In this document: one piece after another, positions 26,450 through 38,637 of the stretch | Layout: the number at the start of each line of letters is the position of its first letter | How positions within the stretch are numbered: position 1 is the first letter of the stretch | Translations under genes and position numbers: made by a program | Assembly: GCF_018687715.1 (NCBI RefSeq) | Contig: NC_056766.1 | Location: forward strand, 9,475,501 to 9,539,500 | Length of the DNA: 64,000 bases | Source: Carya illinoinensis | Lineage: Eukaryota; Streptophyta; Magnoliopsida; Fagales; Juglandaceae | Direction: 5' to 3' | The notes under the pieces: model-generated | Database searches by the model: none | Told to the model about the DNA's origin: nothing | The model's input: only the letters and a program-made list of their open reading frames with translations

Positions 26450-27368
26450 TTCTTCCTCTTCCCTTTAGCCCTTCTAAAATTTTCCCTCAATTCCCTATGC
26501 TTTGAATAGTATAAATGATTATAAAACAAAGAATTTTCTATCGATTATTTTCGTGGTAGGAGAAGATTATAAGGAAGAAGAATAGACAGGAAGGCGTGGA
26601 CTAAGACCTGTTCAAGAAAGTCAGGAGCGTGGTGCTAACAATACAGTAAAGGTGGGAAAGACGAAAGCACTTCGCTTGAGAGATGGCATTATCTCTTTCA
26701 AAATAGCACACGACTTTATTTTCCAATTCTTTAATTTATTGGGCCTAAACCGACGTTCTTTCATAAAAAAAATACACATTAATTTCGTTTATTTTCATTC
26801 TTTTTTTCTTCGATGCCAAACATAAAGTCAAGATGGGGGCATGTGTTCAAAAGCACTTGTAGAAAGCCAATTAAGCCCCAGAGGTCCAAATTCTAACTGG
26901 GAGGGCTTTAAATGTCGTTTTCTTTTTTTACTTTTCCCCAATTTTGTTGTTTGACATTTGGGTCTTGGGAGGGGACAATGGGAGCATTTGGAAATGCCGC
27001 CATTCCGGCGAAGACGTTGACTGTTAGAGAAAGTGAGAAGAGAGGGAGAGAAAAAACAAAGGAACATGAATCTTTTTGTTGTTTGTTCTGGTAGTTATTT
27101 GCCTATCAACAGTTAAATCCAACGTTTTGTGTTGCCTTTTTTTCAGTTGTTGGCCTCGTGCAATTTACAGGAGAGGCTTTGGTGCGCAATTCCATATCAA
27201 ATATAGAATTTTTTATTTTATTTTTATTTTCCTAGAAGCAGATAGCAAATGGTTGCCTAATTATCAAAGACAACAGCATTCTCTCATTCGAGAGTTCCAT
27301 CAAGAATTAGATATGAACCAAACTTGTTATCGCAACTCAGACCATTTATAAATATGAAAGGCTATTGC
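26450..27368. other. SPRY gene upstream region
   Basis: This is non-coding DNA between the SPRY start codon and the CACTA element. It should hold the SPRY promoter and leader. The ORFs seen here on either strand have no recognisable domains. No clear TATA box was assigned. Confidence 0.45.
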
Positions 27369-27371
27369 AAG

Positions 27372-27500
27372 CACTACAACAAAAAACATTTTTTGGGATG
27401 AAAAAATTTCGTCCCAAGGTCGTCCCAACATCACTGTCCCAGAAGATATATTGGGACGAAAATTACAATTTCATCCCAAAATATATCTTTTGGAACGATT
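27372..27500. repeat. CACTA left terminal inverted repeat region
   Basis: It begins CACTACAAC and contains alternating GGGACGAAATT-type and inverse AATTTCGTCCC motifs, mirrored near the right end at about 36,225-36,392. This forms an imperfect long inverted repeat beyond the strict terminal 30 or so bases. Confidence 0.85.
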
Positions 27501-27514
27501 TTGAAATTGACCAT

Positions 27515-27870
27515 TCGATACCGTTCGAACGATGACATTTTTTCTCACGGTTAAAATTCGTTCCAGAATGGCGTTCGAATGCTTCTCAGTTACCGTTCGA
27601 ACGTTAATGTATCTTTTGAACAGTTATCAAGATACGTTCAAACGATCAATAGAATTACGTTCAAACGTTAAAGAAACAGATCGAACGGTAGAAGAGATTG
27701 AACGGTGCTGATCAATGTTCGAACGTTATGGTAATGACCTGCGTTTGAACGTTTTTTTGAGCATCTGGTATCGTTCGAACGGTTTGGTCATTAATGTTTA
27801 AACGGTACATTATCATTTGAACGGCCTACCCATTAATGTTCGAACGTGACACAGTCGTTCGAACGGATAT
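27515..27870. repeat. Left subterminal palindrome array of the CACTA element
   Basis: About 14 copies or variants of CGTTCGAACG (also CGTTTGAACG, CGTTCAAACG, ATCGAACGG) occur within about 350 bp, in both orientations. In En/Spm, subterminal repeats of this sort bind the TNPA protein and are needed for excision (family knowledge). The similar role here is inferred. Confidence 0.85.
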
Positions 27871-28128
27871 TATTTTTATTAAAACCAATAATTATAAAAA
27901 AACTAAATAGACATCCATAATATTTGAAAAACATAAATTAGGAACTGTTTAATTACTCACAAAAGTTTTACAATAAGTGCGAAAAAATAAATAACCATGA
28001 GACTAGCATTATTCATACATAATTAGATAATGTCATAAGCTAGACGTAAAAAACCATCAGTTGGTTGGAGGCCTGTACTATTGCATAAGCTGTTGCATTT
28101 GGAGTTACATATCTCTCCTGAACTTTGC

Positions 28129-29563
28129 TTATTCTTCTTCATGTTGTTTGAAGCGCATCTTCATGTCTCCTTGTCTCGCCAATTGAGCCTCTAACTCTTG
28201 TTGTTTTGCAACCAATTCTTCAATTATGCGATTCGCACTCTCTTGCGCTATAGAGGCAGACCTGGAAGAAGAGGAAGAGGGAGAAGGTTTTACACAGCGA
28301 CCCAAACCCCTCAAATATCCTGAACGTTCACCCAGAACTTGTGTAAAAATCTTAACATCATTATTTGAGGAATTTTGATCTGACGCAAATTCAACACGCA
28401 GGGCAACCATTTTATCTTACACATAAGATAAAAAGTTAATATCATCATAAATATTTAAATATATTTATGTAAAATAAATTATAATACTTACATAATTTTC
28501 ACGGGCATCAGGATGACTCCACTCTCCATTACGATTAGTATGTGATGCAGCATAGAATTTTGTCAGATCATAATTGGCATCTGAATCTTGCTATAATAAA
28601 GATTTGTTAAGATATAAAGTCATTATGATTCATATATTCAGTTAACTATATACAAATAAAAGAATAGCAATTCCAATTTCTTAGAGAGGTGGTGGAAAGA
28701 TCTTGAGCCTGCATGATGAGTAATCTTCAATTTTGATCTATTTGTTTTGTTTATAGAACTTCGCTCCTACATAAGAATTGAAAATATTAGAAAGGGAAAT
28801 TAAAAATAGGACGACTAAAATAATTAAATTAATTATACCTTATATGATGGATCCTCAAATATGTCACAAAATTTTTTCCAATTAGAAGGTTTCATATCTT
28901 GAAAAGGATGTTGGCGTGCTTCTTCACTATTCTCAAACTTATTATAATGCTCATGACACATCGCCTTATACTTGTGGAATGCATTACACATAAGCTCTTC
29001 CACAGTTTTACGCTCCTCTCTTCGACCAAAATTTAATTCAAAATCATACTTACAGAAAAAATTTAGACAAAGATATTATCATTTATAATATTCTAACTTT
29101 AAAGTAAAATAAAATCATTTACCAATTAAATTTCGTTTATTAAACATTACCAAACAACGCTTCTTGATAAGGTCTTTAACATCTTGGGGGACTTTTTTCC
29201 ATGAACTTGTTGCCAAAGGTGCATAAGTTCGTGTAAGAGCACCTACATGCGATGCAAGCCAAGCTGCTGGTTGTCCTTCGCCTCTGGTATGTTCATCAAG
29301 AATGTTAATTTTGATCTTACCCACCTTACGATATTTTTCCAACGTCACGCCTCTCGTAATGCCTCGACCTTGATGAGATTGTACTGTGAAGTCATCATGA
29401 TATATAACATTATAATCAATTTTTTATTATAATCTTAATTAATAACTTTTATGACTATTAGAATTTTACCTTATTCTGTAGAGTCAATCTCTAATGGTGA
29501 GTCTGAAGGAGAGCTAGGAACAGGTGGAGATGGGTTGCGAACTTTCTTTATCTTCGGAGGCAT
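28129..29563 (-). CDS. Transposase_24 (Ptta/En-Spm) type protein, multi-exon
   Basis: This is probably the second CACTA protein. The likely start is ATG at 29563 (MPPKIKKVRNPSP). A clear exon at 29123-29384 encodes QSHQGRG and the typical block TRGEGQPAAWLASHVGALTR..APLATSSWKKVPQDVKDLIKKR. Another exon, about 28839-29048, encodes FELNFGRREER..HKYKAMCHEHYNKFENSEEARQHPFQDMKPSNWKK-like sequence (only parts quoted). The last exon, ending at the stop at 28129, encodes a Ser-run and a Gln/Glu-rich coiled coil (IIEELVAKQQELEAQLARQ). An in-frame TAA lies just before the expected donor of the first exon (about 29,471), so the gene may be damaged or the first splice site misplaced. Exons around 28,670-28,766 and 28,500-28,595 are less certain. 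Confidence 0.65.
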
Positions 29564-29637
29564 AATTTCAAAAAATTAATACAATATTCATTAAGTAAAA
29601 TAGTGCTCATCATCACGTAATGTGAAAACATAATTCG

Positions 29638-32600
29638 TCAATCACTATCTGTATCAGTATCATTTGACAATTCAGTCTCATCATCTGTAGATACTTCAGA
29701 TGAATCAACATTTTGCTCAAGTGTCGCATCAACAATTTTAGCCTCAATATCTTCTTTATTCAATGGAATCATCTCATATTGGCTCAAATCCACAAACAAA
29801 TTAAAGATGGGCTGACTCTCTTGGTATGCTTCTTGAGTAGAGGCATCATCTTCTTCTTCATCTCGCCCTTCTGCCTGAGGGATAACATCATATATATTTC
29901 TTGGAGAATATTTTTGTACTACTCGCCATTGATTTCCTAACTTCGAGTCATCTAAGTAGAATACTTGAGATGCTTGAGAAGCTAAAATAAATGGATCATC
30001 CTCGTACCATTTTCTTGATGTATTAATACTCAAAAAATATTCATCATCACGGACTTCAGTTCGAGGATTGCTTAAATCCCACCAATCATACTTAAACAGA
30101 TACACTGCAAGCTCCCCCAAATATTTCATTCCAATTATATCAACAATCACTCCATAGAAATCAATATTTTCTCCATCATGACTTCCCTAAACTAGGACAC
30201 CACTATTTTATGTTTTCCTATAATGATCTCGATCTATTGTGTGATACCTACTTCCCCGAAAAATACATGCAGAATATCTTGTAGCCCGTCTCGATGGGCC
30301 ACTCGCTAATGCATACAGTTCATCTGATATATCGTTTGGATTATTGGCATGCATTTGTACAACCTACATATTAAGTAAAGTTTCTATTATATCAATAAAA
30401 AAACAATCAATATTTTCTATTTGTATTGAATGAGTGTCGCATATGTAATGTCATTACTCGTTGTTCAAACCATCTCGGAAACTCCTCTTTATGTTTTTGG
30501 TCTATATCATTTACTCCTAATTCCTTGAGCATGTTAATATGATCACTGAAATTGATGATTACCATATGTATTTTATATTCTTAGAATTTTGCGAAAGTAA
30601 ATGAGCGAATACTAAATTAAGAAAAGATTAATACTTACTTCAAGTAATTCTCTATCTCAGGGCAATTGTTCAGCACGTACCACTGAGCTTTCTCAAACTC
30701 TCTTCCACATAAGTCATAACCACGCATTGCAGCAAGTGGACGTACTTGTTGGGAAAACACTGAAAACACATTTCGTTGTCTTGCTCTGTCAACGTCAAAG
30801 TTTCTTTCTGGCCGATCAAACCTAGTATCAACTCTGTGGAAATATTTGGAACAGAAGGTATGCCACTCATCATCAATATATGCTTCTGCAATTGATCCTT
30901 CTGGGTGAGCCTTGTTACCAACTGTTCGTTTCAACTTCCCAAGAAATCGTTCAATGGGATACATCCATCTATACTGAATTGGTCCTGCAAGTCGAGCCTC
31001 ACGTGGCAAATGGACGGCTAGGTGAACCATGACATCGAAAAATGACGGTGGGTAAATACTTTATAGCTTACACAATATTATGGGAATTTCCCGCTCCATT
31101 TGATCCAAAGCTTCTACATTTAATGTCCGTGCACATAAGTCTTTGAAAAATAAACCCAACTCAGTCAAAGCCACGCGCATGTCTCTAGTCAAGTACCCAC
31201 GGATACCAATAGGTAGATACGCTGCAAAAAGACATGACAATCATGCCTTTTTAACCCAGTTATTTTCCAGTTATTTGTTCGCACACACCGTGTCAAATTC
31301 GAGGTATAACCATCCGGTAATTTAATTTTCATTATCCACTCACAAAAAGTAGCCCTTTCATTCCTTGACAATGTATACCACCCAATCGGCGTATAAACGG
31401 ACGAACCATTTTCTTGTAACTGCATTTCCAGTCTTATTCCCAACCACTTCAAATCCTTCCTTGAGTTTAATGTATCCTTCGTTTTTCCTTCAATTGACAT
31501 CAATGTTCCCAATACGTATTCGCATATATTTTTTTTCGATATGCATAACATCAAGACTGTGCCGTAATTTTAACTTTGACCAATATGGAAGATCGAAAAA
31601 TAAACTCTTCTTAGTCCAATTCAACTCAGATGTAGCTCGTTTTCTCTTTCGATGCTTTTTACCAAATTCATTACAACCAACATCTACAAATTGTGCAAGT
31701 AAATCTTCACCAAACAAATATGGCGGAGGTTGGCCCCATTCAACAGTACCATCAAACATTTGTGAATTTTCTCGCCATTTATGATCACCAGGTAGAAATC
31801 GACGATGACCTATGAAACATAATTTCCTTCCATAAGTGAGCCATTCAGATTTAGTATGTTTGTTACAAGTTGGACATGCCATTTTCCCCTTAGTACTCCA
31901 ACCTGACAAGTTTCCATAAGCTGAAAAATCATTTATTGTCCATAAAACGGCAGCATGCATCTTGAACGACTTGCCTGTTGATGAATCAAATGTGACAACC
32001 CCATTCTCCCACAAATCTTTCAATTCTGCAATCAATGACTGTAAGTGTATGTCTATATTATTTCCCGGTGATCTCAGATCTGGAATGAGCAAACTCATTA
32101 TGAAATATGGATCTTTCATACACTTCCACGGTGGTAGATTATATGGCATAAGTACAACTGACCAAGTACTGTGACTAGTACTCATGTTCCCAAACGGATT
32201 AAATCCATCTGTTGCCAACCCAAGTCTCACATTACGTGGTTCTTCTGCAAACCATGCGTGTTCCTTATCAAATTCCTTCCACACCTGGCTGATGAGTGCC
32301 ATATCATGTTTGCCACCGTTGCACGTGATATATATAATCGTTGTAATTTAGGTGTCAATGGAAAGTGGCGTACTACCTTTTGCGGCACATTTTGTTTGTC
32401 AGATGTCCATCTTGATTCGTGGCATATGGGACATTCATTCAACTGCTCATTCTCTTGCCAAAATAATATGCAGTCATTCTTACATGCATGTATTACGTTG
32501 TAATCAAATCCAAGTCTTCGTTTCAATTTTTTTGCTTCATAGAAGTTACGAGGAAGTGTATTATCTGATAGCAGTGCCTCCTTAAACAACTCGAGTAACA

Positions 32601-33153
32601 TATTGACAGCCTTAATTGATAATCGGCACATTGATTTTATGTGAAGCAGTCTTACAGTAAATGACAACTTACTGTGTCTTCTGCATCCTGGATATAGCTC
32701 ACGTTGTGACTCATTCCACAATCGTGCAAAAGTATTATGACCCCCATCATTTTAACTTGATGTGTCCGTGCCACCTTCATTCATAAACATTCCCGCACCG
32801 ATGTCACCTAACATTTCTTCCATATCCTCATCATACTCATCTCCAACAACATCTGGTTGTACATCTTCATTGATTTCTTCTTCTTCATGTGGAGCATCGA
32901 ATGAAGTTGGATATGGTTTGCCGTGTAAGACCCAATCAGTATAACCCTTGATAATACCTTTCACAAACAGATGCTCTCTCACCAAGTCTATCTTATGAGA
33001 GCGCAAATTCCTGCATTCTTTACATGGGCATCTAATACGTCCATCACTATCACATGTACCCAATGCAAACTCTAAGAATTTCTTAACACCTTCAGCATAT
33101 ACGTTGTAATTCTGACCCAAACGATCACTAACTCGCATCCAACTCTTATCCAT
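29638..33153 (-). pseudogene. CACTA main transposase (TNPD-like), disrupted
   Basis: The cut-and-paste transposase of the element is read from ATG 33153 (MDKSWMRV). Domain order on the minus strand: transposase-associated domain about 33153-32860 with a CxCxxC-type Cys cluster (IRCPCKECRN); Transposase_21 about 32750-31190 (FWQENEQLNECPICHESRW, LGLATDGFNPFGNMSTSHS, ACPTCNKHTKSEWL, RHSLDVMHIEK); DUF4218 about 31030-30640 (LAGPIQYRWMYPIERFLGKLK); DUF4216 about 30150-29950 (VYLFKYDWWD). Breaks visible: an in-frame TAA at 32752-32754, a frame change near 32,295, a frameshift at a T8 run near 31,525-31,535, a stop near 31,064, and further stops near 30,190. Some of the gaps could be introns, but several break inside conserved blocks. 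The C-terminus is acidic (DTDTDSD). Confidence 0.85.
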
Positions 33154-33724
33154 GCTGACTATCTTCATTATAAACAATCACGTGTGCATAAACAAACAAG
33201 CATGTATCATGTATCAATCAAGGAGTATGCCACCTTACACCGGGTAGTTGGTCCTATCCCATTCGGAATTGTAAGATCATAGTCGCAAACCTATCCTCTA
33301 TAATCTATCACGCCCAACAAAATTCTGGCAGCATCTCCCCATAGTTCTCCAAATATGCTCGTCTGGTTGTGTGCACCGACTTGTTAATCGTTGATACAAC
33401 ATCACCGAAACTGCATATCCGGAGAACAAGGGATAAATCTGCCAAAATCTTAATGCTGGACGTATAACAGATATAGATCGATAGTTTGCAAGAATGATCT
33501 TACAATTCCAAACTGTCCACTCTGGACAATTCAAGAGTTATCTATCTTTCAATTAAGGCGGATTGATAACTCTCGAACGGGTCTAAGGCTAATTTTGATG
33601 AACAAGCAATATAAGATATGCCAATATTTAACATGTATCAAACAAACAATGCAGCATATGTTAATTAAGTATTTATATTATTAAATAATTAGATAGTTGT
33701 TTTATATCTTAGTCCAAAATATTT

Positions 33725-33871
33725 TATTAATTATAACTATTTGTATTTTAATTAACATTCTACTTAATAATTATAACTATTTGTATTTTAATTAACATTC
33801 TTGTTAATAATTATAACTATTTGTATTTTAATTAACATTCTTGTTAATAATTATAACTATTTGTATTATAA
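33725..33871. repeat. Tandem repeat, 40-bp unit, about 3.7 copies
   Basis: The unit contains ATTATAACTATTTGTATTTT followed by AATTAACATTCTTGTTAATA. The landmark TTATAACTAT recurs at 33731, 33771, 33811 and 33851, exactly 40 bp apart. The copies are nearly identical. It lies between the two divergent CACTA genes, just upstream of the plus-strand promoter. Confidence 0.95.
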
Positions 33872-33883
33872 ATGTATTAACTT

Positions 33884-33910
33884 AACGTTCGAACGGTACT
33901 GCATATATAA
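33884..33910 (+). promoter_or_regulatory. Internal CACTA promoter: subterminal palindrome plus TATA box
   Basis: TATATAA at 33904-33910 is preceded, 6 bp upstream, by AACGTTCGAACGGT (33884-33897), a perfect copy of the element's subterminal palindrome. Downstream is a GC-richer leader, then a splice donor at 34052-34053 (ACTG|GTATTT) and acceptor AG at 34671-34672, 10 nt before an ATG. This arrangement supports a transcribed plus-strand gene; the start site itself is inferred at about 33,935-33,940. Confidence 0.65.
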
Positions 33911-34289
33911 GCCCATCTCGACATCATTTTTACGGAAGTTTACATATGCATTTCCTCCATTCTAAGCCTCCAAACTGTCAATCTCCGCCGTTGAACGCCG
34001 TCTTCGCCGCCGTCAACAGTGCCCACTCAAAGCCTCTACCTCTAACTACTGGTATTTTTCATTTTTAAAGCATTTTCCCGTTTAGATTTAGGTTTTTGAT
34101 AGATTAATTGTTTAAGTTAGGATAAACCGATTTATACATCAAAATAATCGGTAGATTTGCATAAATCCATGTTAGGAACGTTTATTTAGGTTTCTATTGC
34201 ATTTATTTTGGTGTAAAATCTAGGGAATCGAAGAATTCCATGGATTTCAATGGCAGAGTCGACTCGGCCTGGAATCTCAATCGACACGA

Positions 34290-34432
34290 ATGTCGTTCGA
34301 ACGCTATGAGTAGCGTTTGAACGATATTCATTAACGGTCAAATGATATAACGTAACGGTCGAATGGTCGGTCTGTTACCGTTTGACCGTTACACGAATCG
34401 TTCGAACGGTTATTCATACGGTCAAACGATCA
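34290..34432. repeat. Internal cluster of the CACTA subterminal palindrome
   Basis: Seven or so copies of CGTTCGAACG-type sites and degenerate forms (CGTTTGAACG, ACGGTCAAACG) lie in about 140 bp inside the leader intron of the plus-strand gene, 2 kb from the element's right end. Confidence 0.8.
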
Positions 34433-34682
34433 GCCTATTTTCCAATACATTAATATTAGAAATCTAATATTTTCCAGTCTTTTTTTAATATTATATTTCT
34501 ATTAATATTTATCTAATTAATATTGATGTTGAGAGATATATTTATTAAAAATAATGTTGTTCATAATATCAAATATTATTAAATTGCTATTTGTTTCAAA
34601 CTACTGTAAATAGTTCTTTATTGTATTTTTCTTGTTAGTGTTATATATCTAATTTGTAATTATAAATTTCAGGTTGATTATA

Positions 34683-35819
34683 ATGTCTACTTCTAGACCG
34701 GCACGTAAGCGATGCAATCTTGGTGAGAGTAGTAGTGGTCCAGTTTGGTAGAGGACAGTTTCACTGGAGCGACCAGTGAAGATTTCTGATTTCCAAAGTC
34801 TTCTCTGGGAGGGTCATTCATTGCCCTCAGTATTCAGTGATCGTGGTTGGAGACCTATCTTGGATGAGCGGGAGGAAGCATGGGAGCCAGTCTCCTACAT
34901 TGACATTGTTGCTGAGTTCTATAGAGAACTCGGCAGTGCCAGCGCAGATGATTCTGGGGCCTACAAGATCACTGTCCGAGGAGTACCCGTTGTATTTTCA
35001 CGGGATGGACTTGCTAAGCATCTCGGTATTCCTAGGCTGCCAGATGCATATCCGAATGTGGTGCCTAGAGAGTCTGATCCTTCAGTTGAGGAGGAGACAG
35101 CTGAGGAGGAGGCATCAGTTTATGACAGGATGAAGAGCATCAAACAGGCAGATTTATCTTCTTTCTTTAAGATATTAAATTTGATAATTGCCAATAACAT
35201 TGACCCTCGGCAGCACAAGACAGAAGTTGGCATTGATCGGACGAAATTTATGATACAGGTCACTCGTGGCATTCCTATCAACTTGGTGGGGTATATATTC
35301 GATAGGATTCGATCAGAGTCTCGGTACATTTTGATGGATATACTACCATTCGGAGTCCTGATCACCCGATATCTACTATGTGCTGGTGTTGTGCCAGATG
35401 TTGCCGAGCGTAAACGGGAGCCAATGGGACCGATGAACAACACCACCCTCTCATGCAGCATGGGACACTCGAGACTACATTTTCATGCACATGTTCCAAA
35501 ACCAGTTGATCCTCACAGGGATGCACAGCCGGGAGATCATGGAGTCTCAGCTGCAGCTGCTGAGACATCTACACGGGCCGAGGCATCAGTCCACAGTGTT
35601 ACTCGTGAGGAGATGGCTGAGATAGTGCGTGCAGCGATCAACGAGCAGATATCAGCAGTGATCGATGCAGTGCGTATGGAGATCCATTCTGCTGTGTCTG
35701 AGCTTCGTACAGAGTTTGCAGCCACGTTTGCGACTCAGGTCACCATCAATACTCGACTGACACAAATAGAGGAACGTATAGCTGCAGTCGAGGAAATGTG
35801 CAAAGACTTGGGGTCTTAA
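34683..35819 (+). pseudogene. 'Putative plant transposon protein' domain gene carried by the CACTA element
   Basis: The frame from ATG 34683 (MSTSRPARKR, a basic nuclear-signal-like start) reaches a TAG at 34749-34751, then is open from there to the stop at 35817-35819; an internal ATG at 34776 gives 347 residues. Residues counted from that ATG: about 42-90 match the plant transposon-protein pattern (IVAEFYREL, VRGVPVVFSRDGLAKHLGIP), followed by an acidic stretch and FMIQVTRGIPINLVGYIFDRI. The last about 90 residues form an Ala/Glu-rich helix with regular hydrophobic spacing, probably coiled coil. A spliced noncoding leader (donor 34052, acceptor 34672) supports real expression in the past. 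The domain is widespread in plant repeats and its biochemical function is unknown. With only one nonsense codon near the start, the downstream ATG could still give a product. Confidence 0.7.
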
Positions 35820-36044
35820 TTAGTTTATGATATATTTTATTTATTTATTTACTGTTTTTTATATGGACAACATTTTATGTTTTGTAATTCAGTATTTAAG
35901 TATGAAATAGTATTGTTTTATATTTTCTAAACTAATTCTTAATTTAGATTATTCATATTATTTAATTAACCAATTTTTTATAATTATTAGTTAATCTAAA
36001 TATAATTTGGCAAAAAACTTAAAAAATTAAAACCCTGGTCACTG

Positions 36045-36285
36045 TTCGACCGCTTCAAATAACGTTTGAACGGTGAATATGTATCATTCGAATGTTTATA
36101 ATTTACCGTTCGAACGGTTTGTCAATTTCCCTGCAAAATAATTTTACCTATCGCGCTAATATTACGTTCAAACAGTAACAATTAAACGTTCGAATGGTTA
36201 ATCATTAACGGTCGAACGGTTAACTTATTTGGGACAAAAAATTTCATCCCTAAGAATAGCGTTCAAACGGTCTGGCATTTCATCG
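36045..36285. repeat. Right subterminal palindrome array of the CACTA element
   Basis: About eight variants of CGTTCGAACG occur in 230 bp, matching the array near the left end. The terminal GGGACGAAATT-type motifs follow directly. Confidence 0.85.
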
Positions 36286-36395
36286 TTATTTTGGAACGAA
36301 ATTCAAATTTCATTCCAAAATCTCACTTTTTGGGACGATTTCTAATTTGTCCCAAAGCAATTTCGTCCCAAAAAATGATTTTCGTTGTAGTGAAG

Positions 36396-38637
36396 GTTAA
36401 ACTCGAATAGATCTCTTATAATGGATAACTAACTTTGTTATAAACAATGATCAACTATTATTTTCTATTCAATAGTTTGATTCCTTCCCCTACCATCTCC
36501 AACCTTATCTCATTACAAGATGCTTAGATTATTATTTTATTCAAACATCATTATTTTGATTTTGTCTTACTGTGGAAGTCTCCATTTTACTCATTTAAAA
36601 TGAACTGATTCATTTTCTTGAGAATGGAAGCATTCTACTCATTTAAAGGGGAACTTCCAAAAACTATAATTCTAGGGGGGAAAAAGAAAAACTGGAAGTT
36701 AGTTGAATGCAACTGCTCACTGATAAAATTATAGAGTACTTCATTTTACATGAGAAAGCAGAAGATAATGTTGTGCACTCTGTGGTCCTCCAGTCATTGG
36801 ACATATATATATATATATATATATAGAATGATAGTTCATGACAACTCAGATTGCATAGCATTGACTCAAATACTGGCTACAACCCACCAAAGTAGATTAC
36901 TTAATTCTCATCTTTCATCGTCAATTATCCATTAAGAAAAAGAAAGAACAACCATTCGAGTAATTAATAATAATAATCATCTCTTGACCAATCAATTTGA
37001 TGAAAACATGTTACTAACATAATCCTTTGAAGTAATGGTGGTAGTAGTTGAGATCAGGAAAGTTTGTTTCATAATTTCAGTGATAATAATTGCCATAAAT
37101 CAAGGAAAAATAATAATTAAAATAAAAATTTTAATTTTTTTACCATATGTTTACCACTTCTACAATTTACATTAATTTAAAATATTTAATGGCAATCCAA
37201 TTTCTTAGAACATTAACCAAATGCACCATTGGAAGTTTACAATTAAGGAAGTTTAATTTAGACCCAACAACCAGATGGGTGAATATATAGTTATTTTTAC
37301 AACAATTATTATATTAATTTTTTTTAACGAGTTTTGAAATCGTATAAAGATAATTTTACCAGCTTGCGACCTTAATCAATAAAATAAAATAGTAAAGGAG
37401 TAAATAGTAGTATTGGTTGGTTTTTGTCATTATGGAAAGATAAATGATAATTACAGTAATGAGTGTATAAATATTGTGCAATCAATTCGAAAATAGAAAC
37501 TTTATGTGTAATCACTTTTATGAACTCCACTAGCTAATGTAAATAGCTACTTCATTTTTTAATATAAAATAATTATTAGTGACTGTATATAGCAAAACTC
37601 GAAAAAATTAAATAATTATGGGATCTACATAAAAAAATTAATTTTTTAATAGTAAATCATATTTTTTTTTCAAAGCGATTGCATGACATTTACACACTCC
37701 AATTACTATTATGGAAATAGACTCCTTGCGTTATTTTTGGTGTTTGTTTTTTTCACAATTTGGTTATTTTGCTGGGACATGCATAACCATTTGGTGTGCC
37801 TTCAATTCGGAGAGGATTGGTATTTTGTTTTTTCAATGTTGGTTTACTATTTAAGGACGTAACATTAACTTTTCCAGAAAAAAGCAAACGATATTTCAAT
37901 CTGGTTTGACATGCTCCTAGCCTCCCTTACATGTTTGTCTTTTTTAATAATCATGCATTAAAATTAGAGATATAAAAAGGAGAGATTGAGTGTCCCATAT
38001 AAAAAGCTCACCACATTGATTGCGACCCTCAAAAGGAGAAGGGGGTAAATTTAAAAAAAAATAGGGAGCAATGAGCTTTAGGTTCGGCTTATATTCCTTG
38101 GTTGAGCACAAGAGGGGACCGCCGAATACTTTTGCATTGATCTAACAAGTAAATCGATTGATTGTGACTTTAAATCACAATTGGTAGAAAGACATTGCCA
38201 ACGTCTATTATGGTGCATTTTGTAGGAGAATTCCACTTCCATTATAGTGCATTTTGTGCGATCATCTATTATGGTGATAGGAATAGAAAATAGATTCTCG
38301 ACATCTCAAAATAAACATTGACCACTATATCAGCGTATGAGACTCGTGTGCCATGGGAAGAGAGTGGGGTTGGCCATTCTTTGAAGCTCTAAGGTCAAAA
38401 AGTTTGTCAGTGCCGTGCATGTAGTCCTTGGACTTGGAGTTGAGGATTTGCCGACATGGGCAATTCTTTAGCTTCATGCACTGGCCGTCAAAAGGCAATA
38501 GGTCTTGGCCCATCTTGTAGATCGACGCTTGGGGAATGGTATGTTCTGGAGCGTGTGTAAATTTGGTTACCAGAAAGAGATGGACCAAGCATCTCCTGCT
38601 TAGTAGAGAAAAAAGACAAAAAAACAAAAAAACTATA
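36396..38637. other. Intergenic DNA between the CACTA and hAT elements
   Basis: No supported gene. A (TA)n run lies at 36803-36825. A minus-strand open frame at 38325-38627 has a non-random-looking Cys/Lys-rich centre (GQCMKLKNCPCRQ) but I recognise no family. The rest is AT-rich. Confidence 0.5.

Larger units (their letters stand above)
27372..36392. mobile_element. CACTA (En/Spm) DNA transposon, 9,021 bp, complete ends
   Basis: The left end is CACTACAACAAAAAACATTT and the right end is its near-perfect inverse, CACTACAACGAAAATCATTT on the opposite strand; similarity continues through TTTTGGGAYGAAA. The element is flanked by a perfect 3-bp duplication AAG at 27369-27371 and 36393-36395, as expected for CACTA transposition. 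Both subterminal zones are packed with variants of a palindrome centred on CGTTCGAACG. It carries two minus-strand genes (a TNPD-like transposase and a Transposase_24-type protein) and one divergent plus-strand gene. The main transposase has several stops and shifts, so this copy is unlikely to be autonomous now. Confidence 0.95.

Noticed and set aside
27515..27870. Regularly repeated palindromes as a CRISPR-like array
   Set aside because: Plant DNA; spacing is irregular, the repeat is short and degenerate, and it is mirrored at the other end of a CACTA transposon.
38325..38627. Minus-strand 100-codon ORF with Cys/Lys-rich centre
   Set aside because: It looks less random than its neighbours, but I recognise no family and see no exon or promoter context; kept as a note only.
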